NCBI RefSeq assembly: GCF_029168945.1 | Contig: NC_083603.1 | Location: forward strand, 3,038,001 to 3,102,000 | Length of the DNA stretch: 64,000 bases | Source: Cannabis sativa | Lineage: Eukaryota > Streptophyta > Magnoliopsida > Rosales > Cannabaceae | Reading direction: 5' to 3' | In this document: positions 35,097 through 48,600 of the stretch, piece by piece | How positions within the stretch are numbered: position 1 is the first letter of the stretch | Layout: every line of letters begins with the position of its first letter | The notes under the pieces: generated by a model | Told to the model about the DNA's origin: nothing | The model's database searches: none | What the model saw: the letters and a program-made list of their open reading frames with translations, nothing else | Translations under genes and position numbers: made by a program

Positions 35097-38000
35097 AACT
35101 CCCACTTGCACTAATATAAAACAAAAAGTGCGTTTCAAATAATCTCGACACCTTGATATACAAATCAAGTGTAGTAGTAGTAAACTCCTCGTAATAGGAT
35201 ACGAAAGGTTGAATTAACCACAACCTTTTCTCCACCATTACTCTTCCTTTAATCACAAAATCATTGATAATGTGAAATTCCTCTCTCATATGTTTACTCT
35301 CTTGGGATCTTTGGATTCTATACCTTTGGCAACTACTTTTGGTTAATCGGGAAATTAACACTAGTAGTTTAAGGCAATTTGGAATGGTGCCAAAGATGTA
35401 TAGAACTTTCCTTAAATTTGAATAAGTAACTTTCTGCGGCTTTAACATTCGGTCCACTTTACGGTAGACCTAGAGACTTCGGATAGGTTTTTACACTTCT
35501 CCAAAATCACTATTCCACCCCAGGAAGTAATCACCATCTTATCGGAAAGATTTTCTAGCACAAAGGCAAATTTCAAAATGCGATATGGTGTAGTCTAAGA
35601 GTTTTAAACACACCACTTATAGACTAACATATAGTTCCTCTTCTTAATCTTAAAATTTACTTGATTGTCTTCCAATGTTCTTCTCACTGGATTAATGCGA
35701 TACCTACTCATTACTCCCCACTCAACAGCCCGAGTGTCGGTCTAAGGCATACAAAAGCATATCTAAGACCTCTCACTTTGTTGATATAAGAAATTCTTTC
35801 ATGGCTTTATCTTTTATGGAATAGTTAAGACTTTTCCTTAGATAAATAAAATCTATACCTAAGAAGTTGTGAAGCTTCTATAGATAGCCATTAGAAAGAA
35901 AATGCTTGACATCTTACTAAAGTAAGTTGCTTGCATTAGAGTAAGTAATTACGAGTATACCACAAGCCATAGGTTTAGATAAACTCAAACCTATAATACT
36001 AGGAACGAAGTTTTGTTAAGTCCATTGAATGGACTTATAAACGAAAATGTCCTTTTATGTCCTTGTAGTAGAAAACTTTAGGTTACTCCATGTGAATGGA
36101 TTAAACCATAGTTCTATTGGCTTTCTTCTTAGTTTCTTATCTTGACAATTCATTACTTGTTTAAACTCACAATGGATTTTAATCACTAGTGTCTCCCAAG
36201 TCATAAGAAGGTGAGTTCTAGAAACTCTCCCACTACGACAAGGTACGAAGTGAATTATGTCTAAGAAAACTAAATGGTATTGATCTCTTCGGTTGTGACA
36301 AGACAACGGAGGCGGTGGGATCATCATATGTCATAAGATGATAGAACACTTTTGGAATCGAGAATAAATATCTCCTTTATTTGCTACTTGTTTTTCGAGA
36401 CTTAGTCATTTTCTTAGAAAAGTAGTATTTGTTTGAACAAACACTTTCTTATCTTTTGACAATGGGATGGTCCACCACAATTACTTAGAAAAGCTAAGAA
36501 ACCATGGTTAACGATTCTAGCTTTTCTTAAGATTTTGATTAGGTCATCCATGAATCTAGTAATGATTTACATTAAGTATACAACCATTACATCATTCGAA
36601 ATTGTATTACCATAGAAGGATTTAGGCAACGACTAGTAACTAATCATCAACATGCAACTCGAAATTTACGGGGAGGTAAGTTTGGATATAATTCAAAAAT
36701 CAATTTAATGATCTTTGTTGCATATCTACTAACTATTTCTCCACCTATCGATTCGCAAGATCTTTAACCACTTACCTTAATGGTTTTAACCATTCTTTTA
36801 GAAATTTATGAAATTTTTCAAACATTTCAAATTTCTTTGCATAAGGTATAATCTAGAGTTATCGTTTTATGAATACAACGAAAAACTCATATCCACTTGA
36901 ATGTACATTCATGCAACGAATGAGATGAACTACTTTCGGTGGATATAGGCATATTAACTCTTTGCAGAGATTGATCTTGTCAAATCCACTATGAACAAGA
37001 TACAAATGCCATAGATTAAGAAAATGTGGTAGTGTCTATGATGACATAGGTTTAGTTACATCGAGTTCTTAGAATACTTCAAGTGGATCTGGTCACGGAA
37101 TACCTAACTCATATTCCATACAGTTTTAATCCATTAATGGAAGATGGATATTAAACACTTGAAAAAATGTAACTGTATTGTATTCTGGAATTAGAAATAT
37201 AAGAAAATTTCTATTTGGAATCTAAAATTAAAGTCAAAGACTTAAATTTATACCAAATATTATGAGTAATTCTATCTTGGACCGGCCTTTACTAATACAA
37301 ACTCTAAGTCGATTTGCCCATTACAAGTAGGAGATTTCTAAGATTGAGGATTTATATCAATTGGGAATAGAATTTCGGGATTATAATCATATGCGTCATA
37401 TAAAATGACATGAAATGATTTATAGACCATTCATCCAATGATATGTTTTGAAAGCTAATTCGAAATGAATAAGCTAAGAGGAATTAGGATAATTTCGTTT
37501 AAAATAAGAATCCAACGATGCTTCGATTAAAGAAAGTCAAAGTAATCTTATTTATATAATCTTCTTGTTTCATATCGTAAAAATACTAGTCTAAGGTGTC
37601 ATCAATGGATGAACAGCTAGATGTCGCATATACAATATTTATCTTTCGAGATCTAACACTATTATGTATGTCTAATGGTGAAAATCCACTAGGGATTTAT
37701 CTCATTAGATAAACAAGCCAAGTTAGACCAACAATGAAGATTCGAAATTAAACTACAACTTAATAACAGAAAATAACATGGTTCAATATAAATTCATACA
37801 CAATTCAGAAATTATAAACATATAGTAAGTAGGAATGACAAGTGAAAATACTAAAACTTACAATCCTAAATAATTTCCAAGGTTTTCAACAAGGCGATAT
37901 CGGTGTCTAGTTTAGGCGAGAGTCAAAGCTACCATTCATTGAATAGAGTTGTCGGCTCGTCTAAAATGTTAAACATTCTAGCAACCTTTTATTCGATCAA

Positions 38001-41000
38001 GATTGGAATTCGGCGTTGTCCCGTTTAGGCGAGTCAAGGCAATTCTATCTTATGAGCTTCCACCATTGTTTCATAATTTGCAAGTCAAGTATGGTCGCCA
38101 CCATTAGGGTGATCCATACCATACAAAACACTTACAAACTACTTATCATGCGAGGTTAAACGGTGCGAAATTGCTAATGAACGTTCCTCCATTAGGGAGG
38201 ATTACTCGGCTTTAAAACAAACGCGGTGTAAAACCCACAATGGAGATCGAATGTCTCTTGATAATAAAGCTCATTATTTAAAAAGAGTTGTATTTTCTTT
38301 TATTCTCTTTATTTATTCTATTTATTTTAAATATATATTTATTTAATTAAAATTTCCAATTTAGAATGAAAAAATTCTAAATATAAATTTTAATTTAATA
38401 TTTATAAATTTTACTTAGATGGATATGAAAATAATATGAATTATTTCCATCTTAGTAATAATTTCCAATAAATATTTAGAAAAAATATTTAAGTTGTTAC
38501 AAAATTAATTAATTTACAACTCAAATTTAATTTTCTATAAATATATATTGCATTTCGAAAAATTAAAGTATATATGAATACAATTTTCGAAAAATGCATA
38601 TTAAAATAAAAAATAAATCCTGGAAAAATTATTCTAATTTAATGTTGGCCCAAAATTAATTAATAAAATTAATTTACAACAAAAAAAAATAATTTTCCTA
38701 TTTAATTAAATATATAAGAAAAATTTCAAATATTTAAGTAGATGATGAAAATCAACTTAAATATTAATTTTCTATTTAATTAAATACACTAGAAAAATAC
38801 TTCAAGCAAAAATATCATCTATCTAGATTTTCCTTCGACTAATTAATTCAATTTCTAATAATATACTTTAATTCAATTTATTTTAAATTAATCAATAAAT
38901 GAAAAAATCATTGATTTAAGTTGATCCAAGAATTAATTAAAATAATTAATTTACAACTTAATCTATTTTTCAAGATAAAATTCGAAATTCTAGCATTTAA
39001 GAAATGCAATTTCGAAAATTGATTAATAAAATAAAGAAAAAATATATTTTGAAAATTATTTAAATTTAGTTGAAAAATTAAATTTCAACTAAAAATAATT
39101 TTCTATTTAATTAAATGTCATGAAAAAGAAATATTTAAGTATGATGATAAAATCAACTTAGATATTTAATTTTCAAATTAATTAAATGTATTAAATTCAA
39201 GAAATAAATAATTAAGTGTAGAAGACTTAATTATTAATCTCTAGTCTAATACTAGGAAAAATATACTTAAAATAAATTGTACCAAAATTAATTATTTAAA
39301 TAATTAATTTCACAATTTATAATATTTTCCTATTTAATATTAGAAATAATAAGTAGTCTAGAAATAACTATCTAGAAAATATCTTATTTGACTAAGTACC
39401 TTTCCACAAAATTTGAAAAAAAATATCTAATTTAAGTTGTACTAGAAAAATCTAGAACTTAAATATTTTCAAATTTAAATTTAATTAAATATCAAAAATT
39501 AAGTTGTAACCACTTAATTTGAAAATATTCCATTTTAAGTTAATATTTGAAAAGATATTAACTTAAAAAAAAATATCTAAAGAATCTTAATAACCAATGC
39601 CTAAAATTCCTCAACTTAATTTTGAAATTTTGAATTCAAAAGATATTCAGATTTAAGTTGGTTAGTTGAAGATAACTAAATATCAACTTAAATAGGAATA
39701 TTTAATGAAAAATTTAAATTAAGTTCCAGAAAGAATCTAGATGGTTATAATTCTATATTTAATTAAATACAAGAAAATACACACAGTTTAGCTTAGAATA
39801 AAAAAAATTCTTTAAACTATGTTTTTCTTAAATTAATTTCAAAATAAATGAAATTAATTATGTTGCTAATCAATTTTTATTAGGTTAAACTAGTGTAATT
39901 AACCTAGTACGATCCATTCAAATCGAGCAAATGGGCACTTCACAATTAGGGTGGTTTGTGTGAGGGAGTCTTGGAGTTCGGTATGTCGTACCCACTTCTA
40001 TGGCTCCCGACTCTCACACGAGGCCCAAAGAGGAATTTAACCTTAATAAGAACAAGCATTATTAATTGAATAAACCCCAAAACTAAATGGGCCTAAATAA
40101 AATCTATCGATGACTATGACATTTTATTTAGCAACATTAACCTATATGCATCTATAATAAAATTAAACACATAGGCTCACACGGGCACACTTTGGATGGG
40201 TCTATCATGTTCTTAGGTCATACACGAGATGAAAGAAGATTGTAAATATACCATTACAAATTATTATCTTGACCGAGGAGCCATCGGATCATTAGATCTG
40301 GCAAAAAGTAACCATGGCTATTTGCAATCAAGTAATAATAGGTTTTAAAAACTTACACATAAGCTAAAACATATACTCTTGCAACAAGGTTAGCTGGATA
40401 GTTGGATGTAGGATTTATTTAATTTTAAATAAATATTTAATTTCGAAAATAATTAATTAAATAAAAAAAAATAATTTTTCGAAAAATTTAAAAAAATTTG
40501 AAAAATTCGAAATTTTTTTTTTTTTTTTTAAAAATTAAAATTTAAAATTAAACCTACAATTTTTGAAAAATTAGGTTTCAACCAACCTAAATATCATTTC
40601 AAAAAAAATTTGCTAACTACTTTTAAATTTTAAATGTTATTTTATAAATAAAAATTAAATAAAAAATTAGAAAAGATAAATAAATATCTTTTTCAAATTT
40701 TAAATTTAATTTAAATAAATAAAATAACAAAATTTAAAAAAAAATTAGCAAAATATCTTATATCATTTAAAAATTACATAATTATAAATATCTTATTTTT
40801 AAATTTAAAATAAGATAAGATATAATCAAATTTTAAAATAAGATAGATTTTTAAGCAAAAAGATAAATACTAATTCTATTCGAATTCAAATTACACTAAT
40901 ATCTTGAATTAATTTAAAAAAAAAAATTAAATTAATTCAAAATGATAATTAGAATTGAATTAGGAATAGTAATAGTATATATACAAAACCATACAAAAAA

Positions 41001-41378
41001 TTGGAAGTTAATTCCATGAAAAAGTATGAAAAATTGAAGAAAAAAGGAAAAAAATCCGAAACTGTACGGACAGTTCTGCGATCGCGAACTATCGCCACGG
41101 CCGATTTTTGTCAAATCTTGAAAAATCATAACTAATTCAAATAAAATCCAAATTGAGTTAATTTGTAAAGGCTAACTTGCTTAATTTTTTTCATACTATC
41201 CAATAAAAATAATTCCAGAAACGAAATCACAATTATTTTTCACGAAAATTTCACAAACATCAATCAATCATCAAATAACACTCGATACAACATGATACCA
41301 TCCAAAGAACATACAAACAATCGTTTTAAAGTCCAAATTTCTTGCAAGTAAATCAATTACCATGGCTCAGAGGCCAGT
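35097..41378 (-). pseudogene. Degenerate Copia interior (gag-pol remnants)
   Basis: About 6.3 kb between the LTRs. On the minus strand, 35.1-36.5 kb reads as a heavily interrupted Copia pol 3' part. For example, near 35660-35780 there is a 'LRYAFVCLRPTLG'-like string, then EEHWKTIK, a stop, and ILR..RGT, matching the conserved stretch ahead of RNase H. No integrase, protease or gag frame survives. The 38.3-40.9 kb part is extremely AT-rich with imperfect 'aatatttaagttg'-type repeats. It is not capable of its own transposition as written. Confidence 0.6.
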
Positions 41379-43258
41379 TGTTGGAATTTATTTTACCAGG
41401 ATCTTAGATCTACTCACAAGTATGTTTATTAACATCCTAAATATGAACTTTCTAAAACGATAAAATAAACACATATAAAGTTTAAGAAACCTTACATTGA
41501 GTGCAGCGGAATAATATGACTCCTTAGTTCAGATATCTAGCCCTTGATTCCTTTACGCTGCGAGCATTATCAATATACGAACACGGATCTCTTTCTACCG
41601 AATCCTTGATCTTTGAATCTCCTTTCTTGATGATCTTTCTTCACGATCTTCCTCACTATGATTGAGGTATCACTTGATGTGTGTGGGCACTACTCTAATC
41701 TTAAGAGAGGTTCGAAATATTGAGGAAGAAAAGAGAGAGAGAGTGGCGGCTAGAGAGAAGAGTGGAGGCTCGGGTTTTTCGATTCGAAAGTGTGTTATTT
41801 TCTGAAGCCTTCCATCTATTTATAGCATTCCTACAGGGTTTGATTTGAATTATATGGCATTAAAATAATGAAAAAAATCATTTAAAAAAGCTACAAAGGT
41901 GGCCGACCATACACTTAATGGATTGGGCCTTGGGCTTTTTACAATTTTGCAATTTTAACACCTTTTGTATCGATTTTCTCAAAAATGCCAATTTCCTAAT
42001 TCAATCATTTAAATGCCAATTCTAACTATTTAATAACTATAAATAATTATTAAATAATATTGTCATTTATCATATTTATTAATTGAACCATACAAAGTAT
42101 CATAATTAACAAATATGCCCCTATAAACTCTTTCTTTACAATTTCGCCCTTACTTAGTGAAAATTTCACAAATAGACATAGTCTAACTTGTGAATTATAA
42201 TTGATTAATCAAAACCAATTACATGAGTCTTACAAGCAATATTATCTCAACTAGTGGGGGGACCATGGGTCTATATAGCAGAGCTTCAATAAGTAGATCA
42301 AGAATTTAGCACTAAAATTCACTAACTTATTAATTCTTCGTTGAATCCACGCATAGAACTTAGAATTGCACTCTCAGTATATAGAATGCTCTATATGTTC
42401 CACCATATAGACACATCATTAGTTATCCATTGTTATAATCCTAATGTGATCAATTATCCTCTATATGAATGATACACCTTTGTAAAGGGATTAAATTACG
42501 TTACACCTTTACAATGTATTTATTCCTTAAAACACTTGACCCCGTATAAATGATATTTCAGCTAATGTGAAATGAGTACTCCACCATTTATGTTCGTTTG
42601 GTCAAGCTCGAAGGAGATCATCCTTTGCTTACTATTCGCCAGATAGAAGCTATAGATTCCATGTTTATGATAGCGCTCCCACTCAATTGCACTACCGTGT
42701 TCCCAAAATGTACGTATCACCCTGACCTAAAAGTAGGCTTAACTAACAAATCAAAGAACACGAATAGCCTTTCAAGATTGAGCCTAATCATATCAGGATT
42801 AAGATCATTTGATCTAGGATCAACTAAGGCGATATTGACTTGAATAGATATTACGGTAAGTTTAATAAATCTAAGTCAAAGTTCAATATCGGTCCCTTCC
42901 GATGCATACTCCATGCATCCAACCTGAGCTTTACTTTAACCAATGCTCTGGAAAGAACATAGTATTTCTCCAAATACAAGTAAACTCTTGTTGTAGATTA
43001 TCATATCAGTAAAACCCTATGTCTGATAAATCTAGGAAACTTTATTCACATAGTCATGTTTACTTTCCAATGTGTTGACGACACAATAAACAGGATCAAG
43101 TATGTGAAAAGGGTTTCAGATGAATTTATACATTATGTACATATAATCATGAAATAAATCATGTGAACCATGCAACATTAAATGTTATTTCTGATCTATA
43201 TTAATGAGTAAATCTGATTATATTGAAATGAGTTTTATTTAGGGCATAAAACCCAACA
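41379..43258 (-). repeat. Right LTR (5' LTR in element orientation)
   Basis: 1,880 bases. It pairs with the left LTR and carries the primer-binding site on its inner side (41378 downward on the minus strand). Differences from the left LTR fall in small clusters, mostly at CAG/CTG/CCG positions. Confidence 0.9.
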
Positions 43259-43451
43259 CAACATTCTCTTTTTCCACTTTTGTGGGAGAAAAAAAAAAAG
43301 AAAAGAAAACCATGTAAAGAAAAAATGGGAATAAAACGTTTCTACCAAAATAAATAAGTTGGTATCGTTTTTCCAATTTTCCTAAATGGTTAAGAGAAAC
43401 TCCCCCAACTCAAATATGTTTTATTTTCTCTTTTTCCTAACTTGCATTGCC

Positions 43452-46400
43452 TTAGAATTTTTCAACTCTTTGATTCAACCATTCGATTATATCTTCCATT
43501 ATTTCTTGCCTTTCGGGTTCGAAAAGAAGATCATGTAATAGCCCGTCGAACAACTTGATTTCCTTGTCTACCGATGAAGCTTCTTCGTATAGTTTCTTAG
43601 AAGCTTCGGGATCGGTAATAGTATCAGCTTTGCCATGTAGAACTAGAAAGGGTACTCTCAGTTTGTTCAAATTTTGTTGCAAGTAAGAAGTTATTTTGAG
43701 AATCTCGTAACCGGTTCGTACCCTTATGGAGCCGGTGTACACCAATGGATCCGAATACTTGGCTTCTAAAGCCTCGGGATCACGAGAAACCGGTGTGCCC
43801 TTTTTGTTTGCTGCACTAACTTGATATCTAGGTAGCAAAAATGAGACGATGGGAGCAAGAATCTGCCACATAATGTTTTCGAAAAATTAAAAAAAGATCA
43901 GATGAGACATAGAAACATTGCGAATTTGATTTAGACACACTTATTTGAGTATTCGGTTTTGTAATACATAATGGTTTGAGAAGTAAAATCTAAAGTATTG
44001 GATTCTCACTGCGAAAATTGGATGGGATGGCTGTACTCCAACCGCAGGCGATGTCAACACGAGGCCCGCTACATTGGCTTCCACTTTAGGGTCAAGCATT
44101 GCCTATAAGATCATAAAAAAATGCAAACCAATGTAAGTTTTTGAACACACTAGTAATGTTTTAAGGAAAATTTCGGGTAATGCCTACAATGTCTACCTTA
44201 AGTAGAATGGCTCCACCGGTCGAATGTCCAAAGCAGAAACACGGTAGCCCGTGATTTTCGGCTACAACCTTCTCAATGAAAGATTTCTGCATAGAATAAT
44301 GAGATATGATTAGTCCTAGTTCATATCTGAGTAATGAAACTTTGAATAATAGTTACATACCGTATCCGAAACAGCATAATCAAGAGAAGGAACATATGCA
44401 TGAAGTCCATCACTCCCACCATGACCTATAAAATATGAGAATTTAAAGATGAATAATAGATTAGATGAAATATTTACACTCTTATTGTTAGATTCTTTGC
44501 TCTACTACACTCTTTTTCTTCCTTTTTCCTTAAACCGAAGTGGCGCAAAGTATCCCGGCCCAAATTCAAACAAAACTATGCTTATGTTTTCTCCATTGTA
44601 GGGAGCCAAAAAACCGCTAAAATTGAAAATCTGGCTTACTTATTAAGAGGAGCTTGGCAAGTTAGCAATGAAGCCCAAATAATGAATCCCTGCAACATCC
44701 AGATTAGATGTTGGAGAATGTTGATTCATTAACTAATGACGTTTACTCTAAACAAAAAAGAAAAGAGAAAATAACTCTCTAACATACACATACACATACA
44801 AATCCCACTATTATACATGGAGAATTGTCAAGGGGCACCAGTATTATTGGTTACTATTATTGATACAATTCAGTATCAGGTCTAACATATTTTAATCGAA
44901 AATAGAATATGTGAGACTCACTACCCATGACCGCCAGTGCCCCATACATACATTTATCCCCAAGATAGAACTAGGACCGTGCTTCAAGGAGGCCAAGTTA
45001 AAAACAAAAGGGCCAAACATATTACATAGGACATGGCAAGTGGTGTATAGGTTGAATTCAAATTTTTTTAAAAAAAATCATTTCCCGAATCCCCCGATTT
45101 CTTCTTCAAGTCCAAATACAAAATTCATAATGAAAAGTTTCAATATTAGATGATTCTTGTATCATCAACACTCCATGGAAGTTGGAACTAGATGGAAATG
45201 GAATTAGTAGACCAGGATGACTGAAGCTAGATGAAAATTATGTAGAACACAATAATCGATATGCTAAGTAGAGTAAGTCTGTCGACTTTAGTACCAACTT
45301 ACAACTAGAATGCGAAAATGTGGTCTCGAAAACTTACCAATCCAATCCATTCCGTACACCTTGTAACCATAGGAATTAAGCTGCTTTGCAAAATCGCTGT
45401 ATCTACCACTGTTGAACATGAAGTAGAAGATTATTATCAACAAACAAAATCATCAAATAATAAAATCAACCGAAAATACATATGAACAACTAACAAACCT
45501 GTGTTCATTCAAACCGTGCAAAATAATAACCAAGCCCCTGGAAAATACATTTAGGATTTTGTTACTATATATGATGGTAAGAAAAATGGTCCAATCAAAT
45601 TGAAAATGCACATTAAATTTTAGTTACCTCATCAAGGACTATTAATATCATTTGAGATTGATATGATTAGCATTCATTATTTAAACAATTTTAATTTGAT
45701 ATCAACTAACTATAAACTGTGCCCACTTAACTATATTCAATATCACAACTAACAATTCAAGGCACAAGCCTAATCAACCATTAATTTGCATTAACAAAGA
45801 ACAGTAGAGGGGACCCCCAACCATGAAAAAATAGCTGAATTTATTACTAGGGATTTGAATTTCTTGGGGCATGGTCCTCTCTGTAACAAACAAAGATAGG
45901 AAATTGCATATAGGACATACATCATCCAAAGAATATATATTATCTTATAATAATTCCTTTGAAATCTTAAGAGTGAATATCACGTCATTGAATTTGATAC
46001 AAACAAGAATATATATATATACGAGCAAACATAAATATATATTATACCCAAAAAGGAAAATTCATCATCAGGTCATGGTTTGATTTTATTTACTTATTAA
46101 ATCTTCTAATCATTATCAACAAAATATATCCAATCTGTGTTTGACCAAATATATTATAATATAAGTCAAATGAATTTATTTTGATAAATTACAAGTACAA
46201 TTTTATCCCATTTTAAAATTATTATCCAAAATATAGAATAATATTGTACAAAAACAAAATTGAAACAGTTACATTCACAGAGTATAAAAAACCAATCAAC
46301 CTGCAACAAATTCATAAATTATATCTCCAACGTTTGCACCATTTTGGTTTACTTTTTTACCAATTTAGAGTAAAACCAATTACTTAACAATAATGATTGA

Positions 46401-47487
46401 GACATTCTCAAATTACACACCATTTTAACTAAGCCTAATTAATCCCAACAACACAATTCAAAGTGACTAAAATTTAGACACAGAACATTACTATTACTAC
46501 TATTACACACCATTTGATAACACTTGATTAATTAGTGATATTCTTTAAAAATTAATATCACAACAAATTTGAGTGTTGTATATATATAACATTACTCATT
46601 TTAACGCAACAATTCCAATAAATTACATCAAATATTCTTTTCTGAAAAATAATAACATGATTGTGTATATTTTCAACAAACAATTCATGACTCTTTTAAA
46701 TTATTACTACCATACTTTTTTTGGGTACTATAGAATTTCCTTATATATTAATAAATTCTCAAGGGTCATTTTCAGAATCAGAAATGAAAAAGCAACTTAT
46801 CTTATTTTCTTCACAAAAGGAATATTTTAAATTAGCGTAAATGTTCTGAAAATGTTATTTTTTTTTTATTTTAAAAATTTTAAAAAAATAATAATAAATC
46901 AATTTCTGAAAAAGTAAATTTAATTAAAAATGGCGGTGGTCGGAGACTAACCTGATCTTCACCGATGACGGCGGAGCCCACGACTGAGTAAACACAGTAT
47001 CACCTCTCGCCGTTACAAACAACGAAAAATCCCTAACCAAACAACACTTCTCCTCTTCTTCTAAAACACGCTTAATCGACAAAGCTCTCCTCGCCGCAAC
47101 CTCATGATCCATCGCCGCCGCTCTTCTCCACGAAACCATAGCCGAAGGTACTCTCATCACAACCGTCGATGATCCTTTTCTAAGCTTCTGCTGCGATGAC
47201 GACGACGATGATGATGATGATGATGAAGATGAAGATCCACCGCCACAAATAATAATCTCCTGCTTCATCATCTCATCACGATCCTTCTTCTCCGACGACG
47301 ATGCTCTTCTCCGACCACGAAAAGGCAAAATCAAAATCAAAACGAAGGCGTAGATCAACGTCAGAAGACTCCGTAAAGCGCGTGGAGAGAAAATCGCTCT
47401 TATTCTTCCACTTGCTCCAGATGTTAGAATCAAAGCTGGCGGTGAACTCGACGCGCCACCTCCTCTGATCATCATCTCCGCCGCCAT
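43452..47487 (-). CDS. Monoacylglycerol-lipase-like alpha/beta hydrolase
   Basis: Serine hydrolase of the plant MAGL family, which releases glycerol and fatty acid from monoacylglycerols or acts on related esters. Exons in transcript order: 47487-46952, 45537-45499, 45408-45338, 44425-44361, 44286-44197, 44102-44010, 43862-43452. They join in frame to 434 residues, close to related plant proteins with a long N-terminus. Features: Ala/Gly/Ser-rich N-terminus, one hydrophobic segment (about 41-55) that could anchor it, a run of 14 serines (85-98), oxyanion motif LHGLNEH (about 184-190), nucleophile elbow GHSTGG (Ser259), Asp378 in HGKADTITD and His408 in LLHDLLFEPER, so the catalytic triad is complete. 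The start at 47487 (MAAEMM) is preferred; an in-frame Met 24 bases upstream is possible. The gene lies just beyond the Copia element, whose right end is about 190 bases from the stop codon. Confidence 0.92.
44820..44946. repeat. Short MITE-family copy in a hydrolase intron
   Basis: 'ttgtcaaggggcaccag' at the left and 'gccagtgcccca' at the right form a terminal inverted repeat, with 'acaattcagtatcaggtc' and 'acatattttaatcg' inside. It is a shortened relative of the ~190-bp MITE family, within the large intron 45337-44426. Confidence 0.5.
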
Positions 47488-47751
47488 TAATGATTTTTGC
47501 TTTTTAATCAAAAATACACAAATTTCGCTTTTTAATTTCTTAAGTAATTTCTTAACTTAGCTTTGCTAAAATTAGATTTACTAATCAAATTTGATATAAT
47601 TGAAAAAATATACACAAAATGTTTTCGTAATAACTTTCTTGAATTTTCAGTCACTTTTTCTATTTCTTTTTGAAAAAAACACAATTTTTTCTTCGATTCA
47701 ATCTTAAACAGAGTCACTTGTTTTCTTCTTCTTCTTACAGAAAACACAATG

Positions 47752-47793
47752 ATATATATATATATATATTGATTATATATTTATATATATAAC
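47752..47793. repeat. (TA)n microsatellite upstream of the hydrolase gene
   Basis: Alternating TA units with short interruptions lie about 265-305 bases upstream of the hydrolase start on the minus strand. They may include the TATA box, but no single motif stands out. Confidence 0.6.
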
Positions 47794-47852
47794 GTGAAGT
47801 TGGAGTATCGCGAAACTTCTGTACGGAACCTCTAATTTGTGGCTCGGTGAGA

Positions 47853-47862
47853 ATGACACGTG
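47853..47862. promoter_or_regulatory. G-box/ABRE-like motif upstream of the hydrolase gene
   Basis: 'gacacgtgga' contains the CACGTG core recognised by bZIP and bHLH factors, and ACACGTGG matches an abscisic-acid response element. It lies about 370 bases upstream of the hydrolase start codon. Function is inferred from the motif only. Confidence 0.45.
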
Positions 47863-48119
47863 GAATTTATAATTCAATAAAAAAAATTGCTAAAAGGTAC
47901 CATGTATAGTATTATATAATTATTAATGTAATTAAGTATCAATTTTCATATAAATTAAGAAAATAACGTTTAGATAATATTGTTAAGTAATTGTGATTAA
48001 TTAAAAGTAACACATACTACAGGTAATTAAATATCAATTTTCATAAATTTGTGTTACTTGCACTTTTTATAAATGTCGTTACATGATTAATTAGCGATAT
48101 TTTTTAAAATTTATTTTTT

Positions 48120-48440
48120 TAAGGGTTAATTTCTCAAATGCACAAAAATAACAAAAATAAGATTTCACAGAATTTTAAATATTTTTACGATTTTTTTTTA
48201 ATTTTATTTACATAAAATACGGTCTTTTTATGTTGAAATTTTGTTCACTTGTTGTTAATTTTTAGTTATATATATGTTATTTTTTGTTGTTATCTTGATG
48301 TTATTTTCATATTACTTTTATGTTGTTTTCTTGTTGATTTTATGTTGTTTTCGTATTATTTTTTAGAAAACTGTAAAAATGTAAAAAAAACATTATTTGA
48401 ACGCAAAAATGTAAATAATTTACTAAAAATAATGTCTTAG
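48120..48440. repeat. Dispersed T-rich repeat, copy 1
   Basis: 'cagaattttaaatatttttacg', 'ttttatgttgttttcttg' and 'agaaaactgtaaaaatgtaaa' recur in the same order at 49300-49580. Internally it repeats a 'ttatgttgttttc' phrase. No protein is plausible. Confidence 0.55.
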
Positions 48441-48567
48441 TTAACTATTCCTTTTTTTAAACTACATAAGACAGACTTGATACTTAATATAATAATTTTT
48501 AAAAAATATCCATCACCTTAACACTTGGCCAAATAACAATAGTTAAAATAGTAAAGTTTTTCTGGAG

Positions 48568-48600
48568 GACACGTGTAATTTTACTGTAGTTACACGTGTC
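48568..48600. promoter_or_regulatory. Paired inverted G-boxes
   Basis: GACACGTGTAA (48568-48578) and TTACACGTGTC (48590-48600) are perfect inverted copies separated by 11 bases, each with a CACGTG core. A further 'ccacgtgttcgg' lies near 48729 and a TGACGTA motif near 48674. The stretch 48560-48880 is richer in G+C than its surroundings. It lies about 1.1 kb upstream of the hydrolase gene; no transcript start is known. Confidence 0.45.

Larger units (their letters stand above)
33203..43258 (-). mobile_element. Complete Copia LTR retrotransposon, decayed coding region
   Basis: The two LTRs (33203-35096 and 41379-43258) start TGTTG and end CAACA. Flanking 5-base target duplications are identical: CAACA at 33198-33202 and 43259-43263. 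The orientation is minus. Next to the left LTR the minus strand reads a polypurine tract, CAAGTGGGAGTT. Next to the right LTR it reads a diverged initiator-Met-tRNA primer site, TGGCCTCTGAGCCATGG (41377-41361). The 6.3-kb interior has no long frame, but a Copia RT/RNase H remnant can be read near 35660-35740 (EEHWK followed, past a stop, by ILR and RGT). A very AT-rich stretch fills 38.3-40.9 kb. Confidence 0.9.

Noticed and set aside
35077..35457. 126-codon minus-strand frame
   Set aside because: It overlaps the Copia polypurine tract and LTR edge and lies in a decayed pol region; not an independent gene.
42598..42843. 81-codon frame in the right LTR
   Set aside because: Part of the LTR; the matching segment of the left LTR does not keep the frame.
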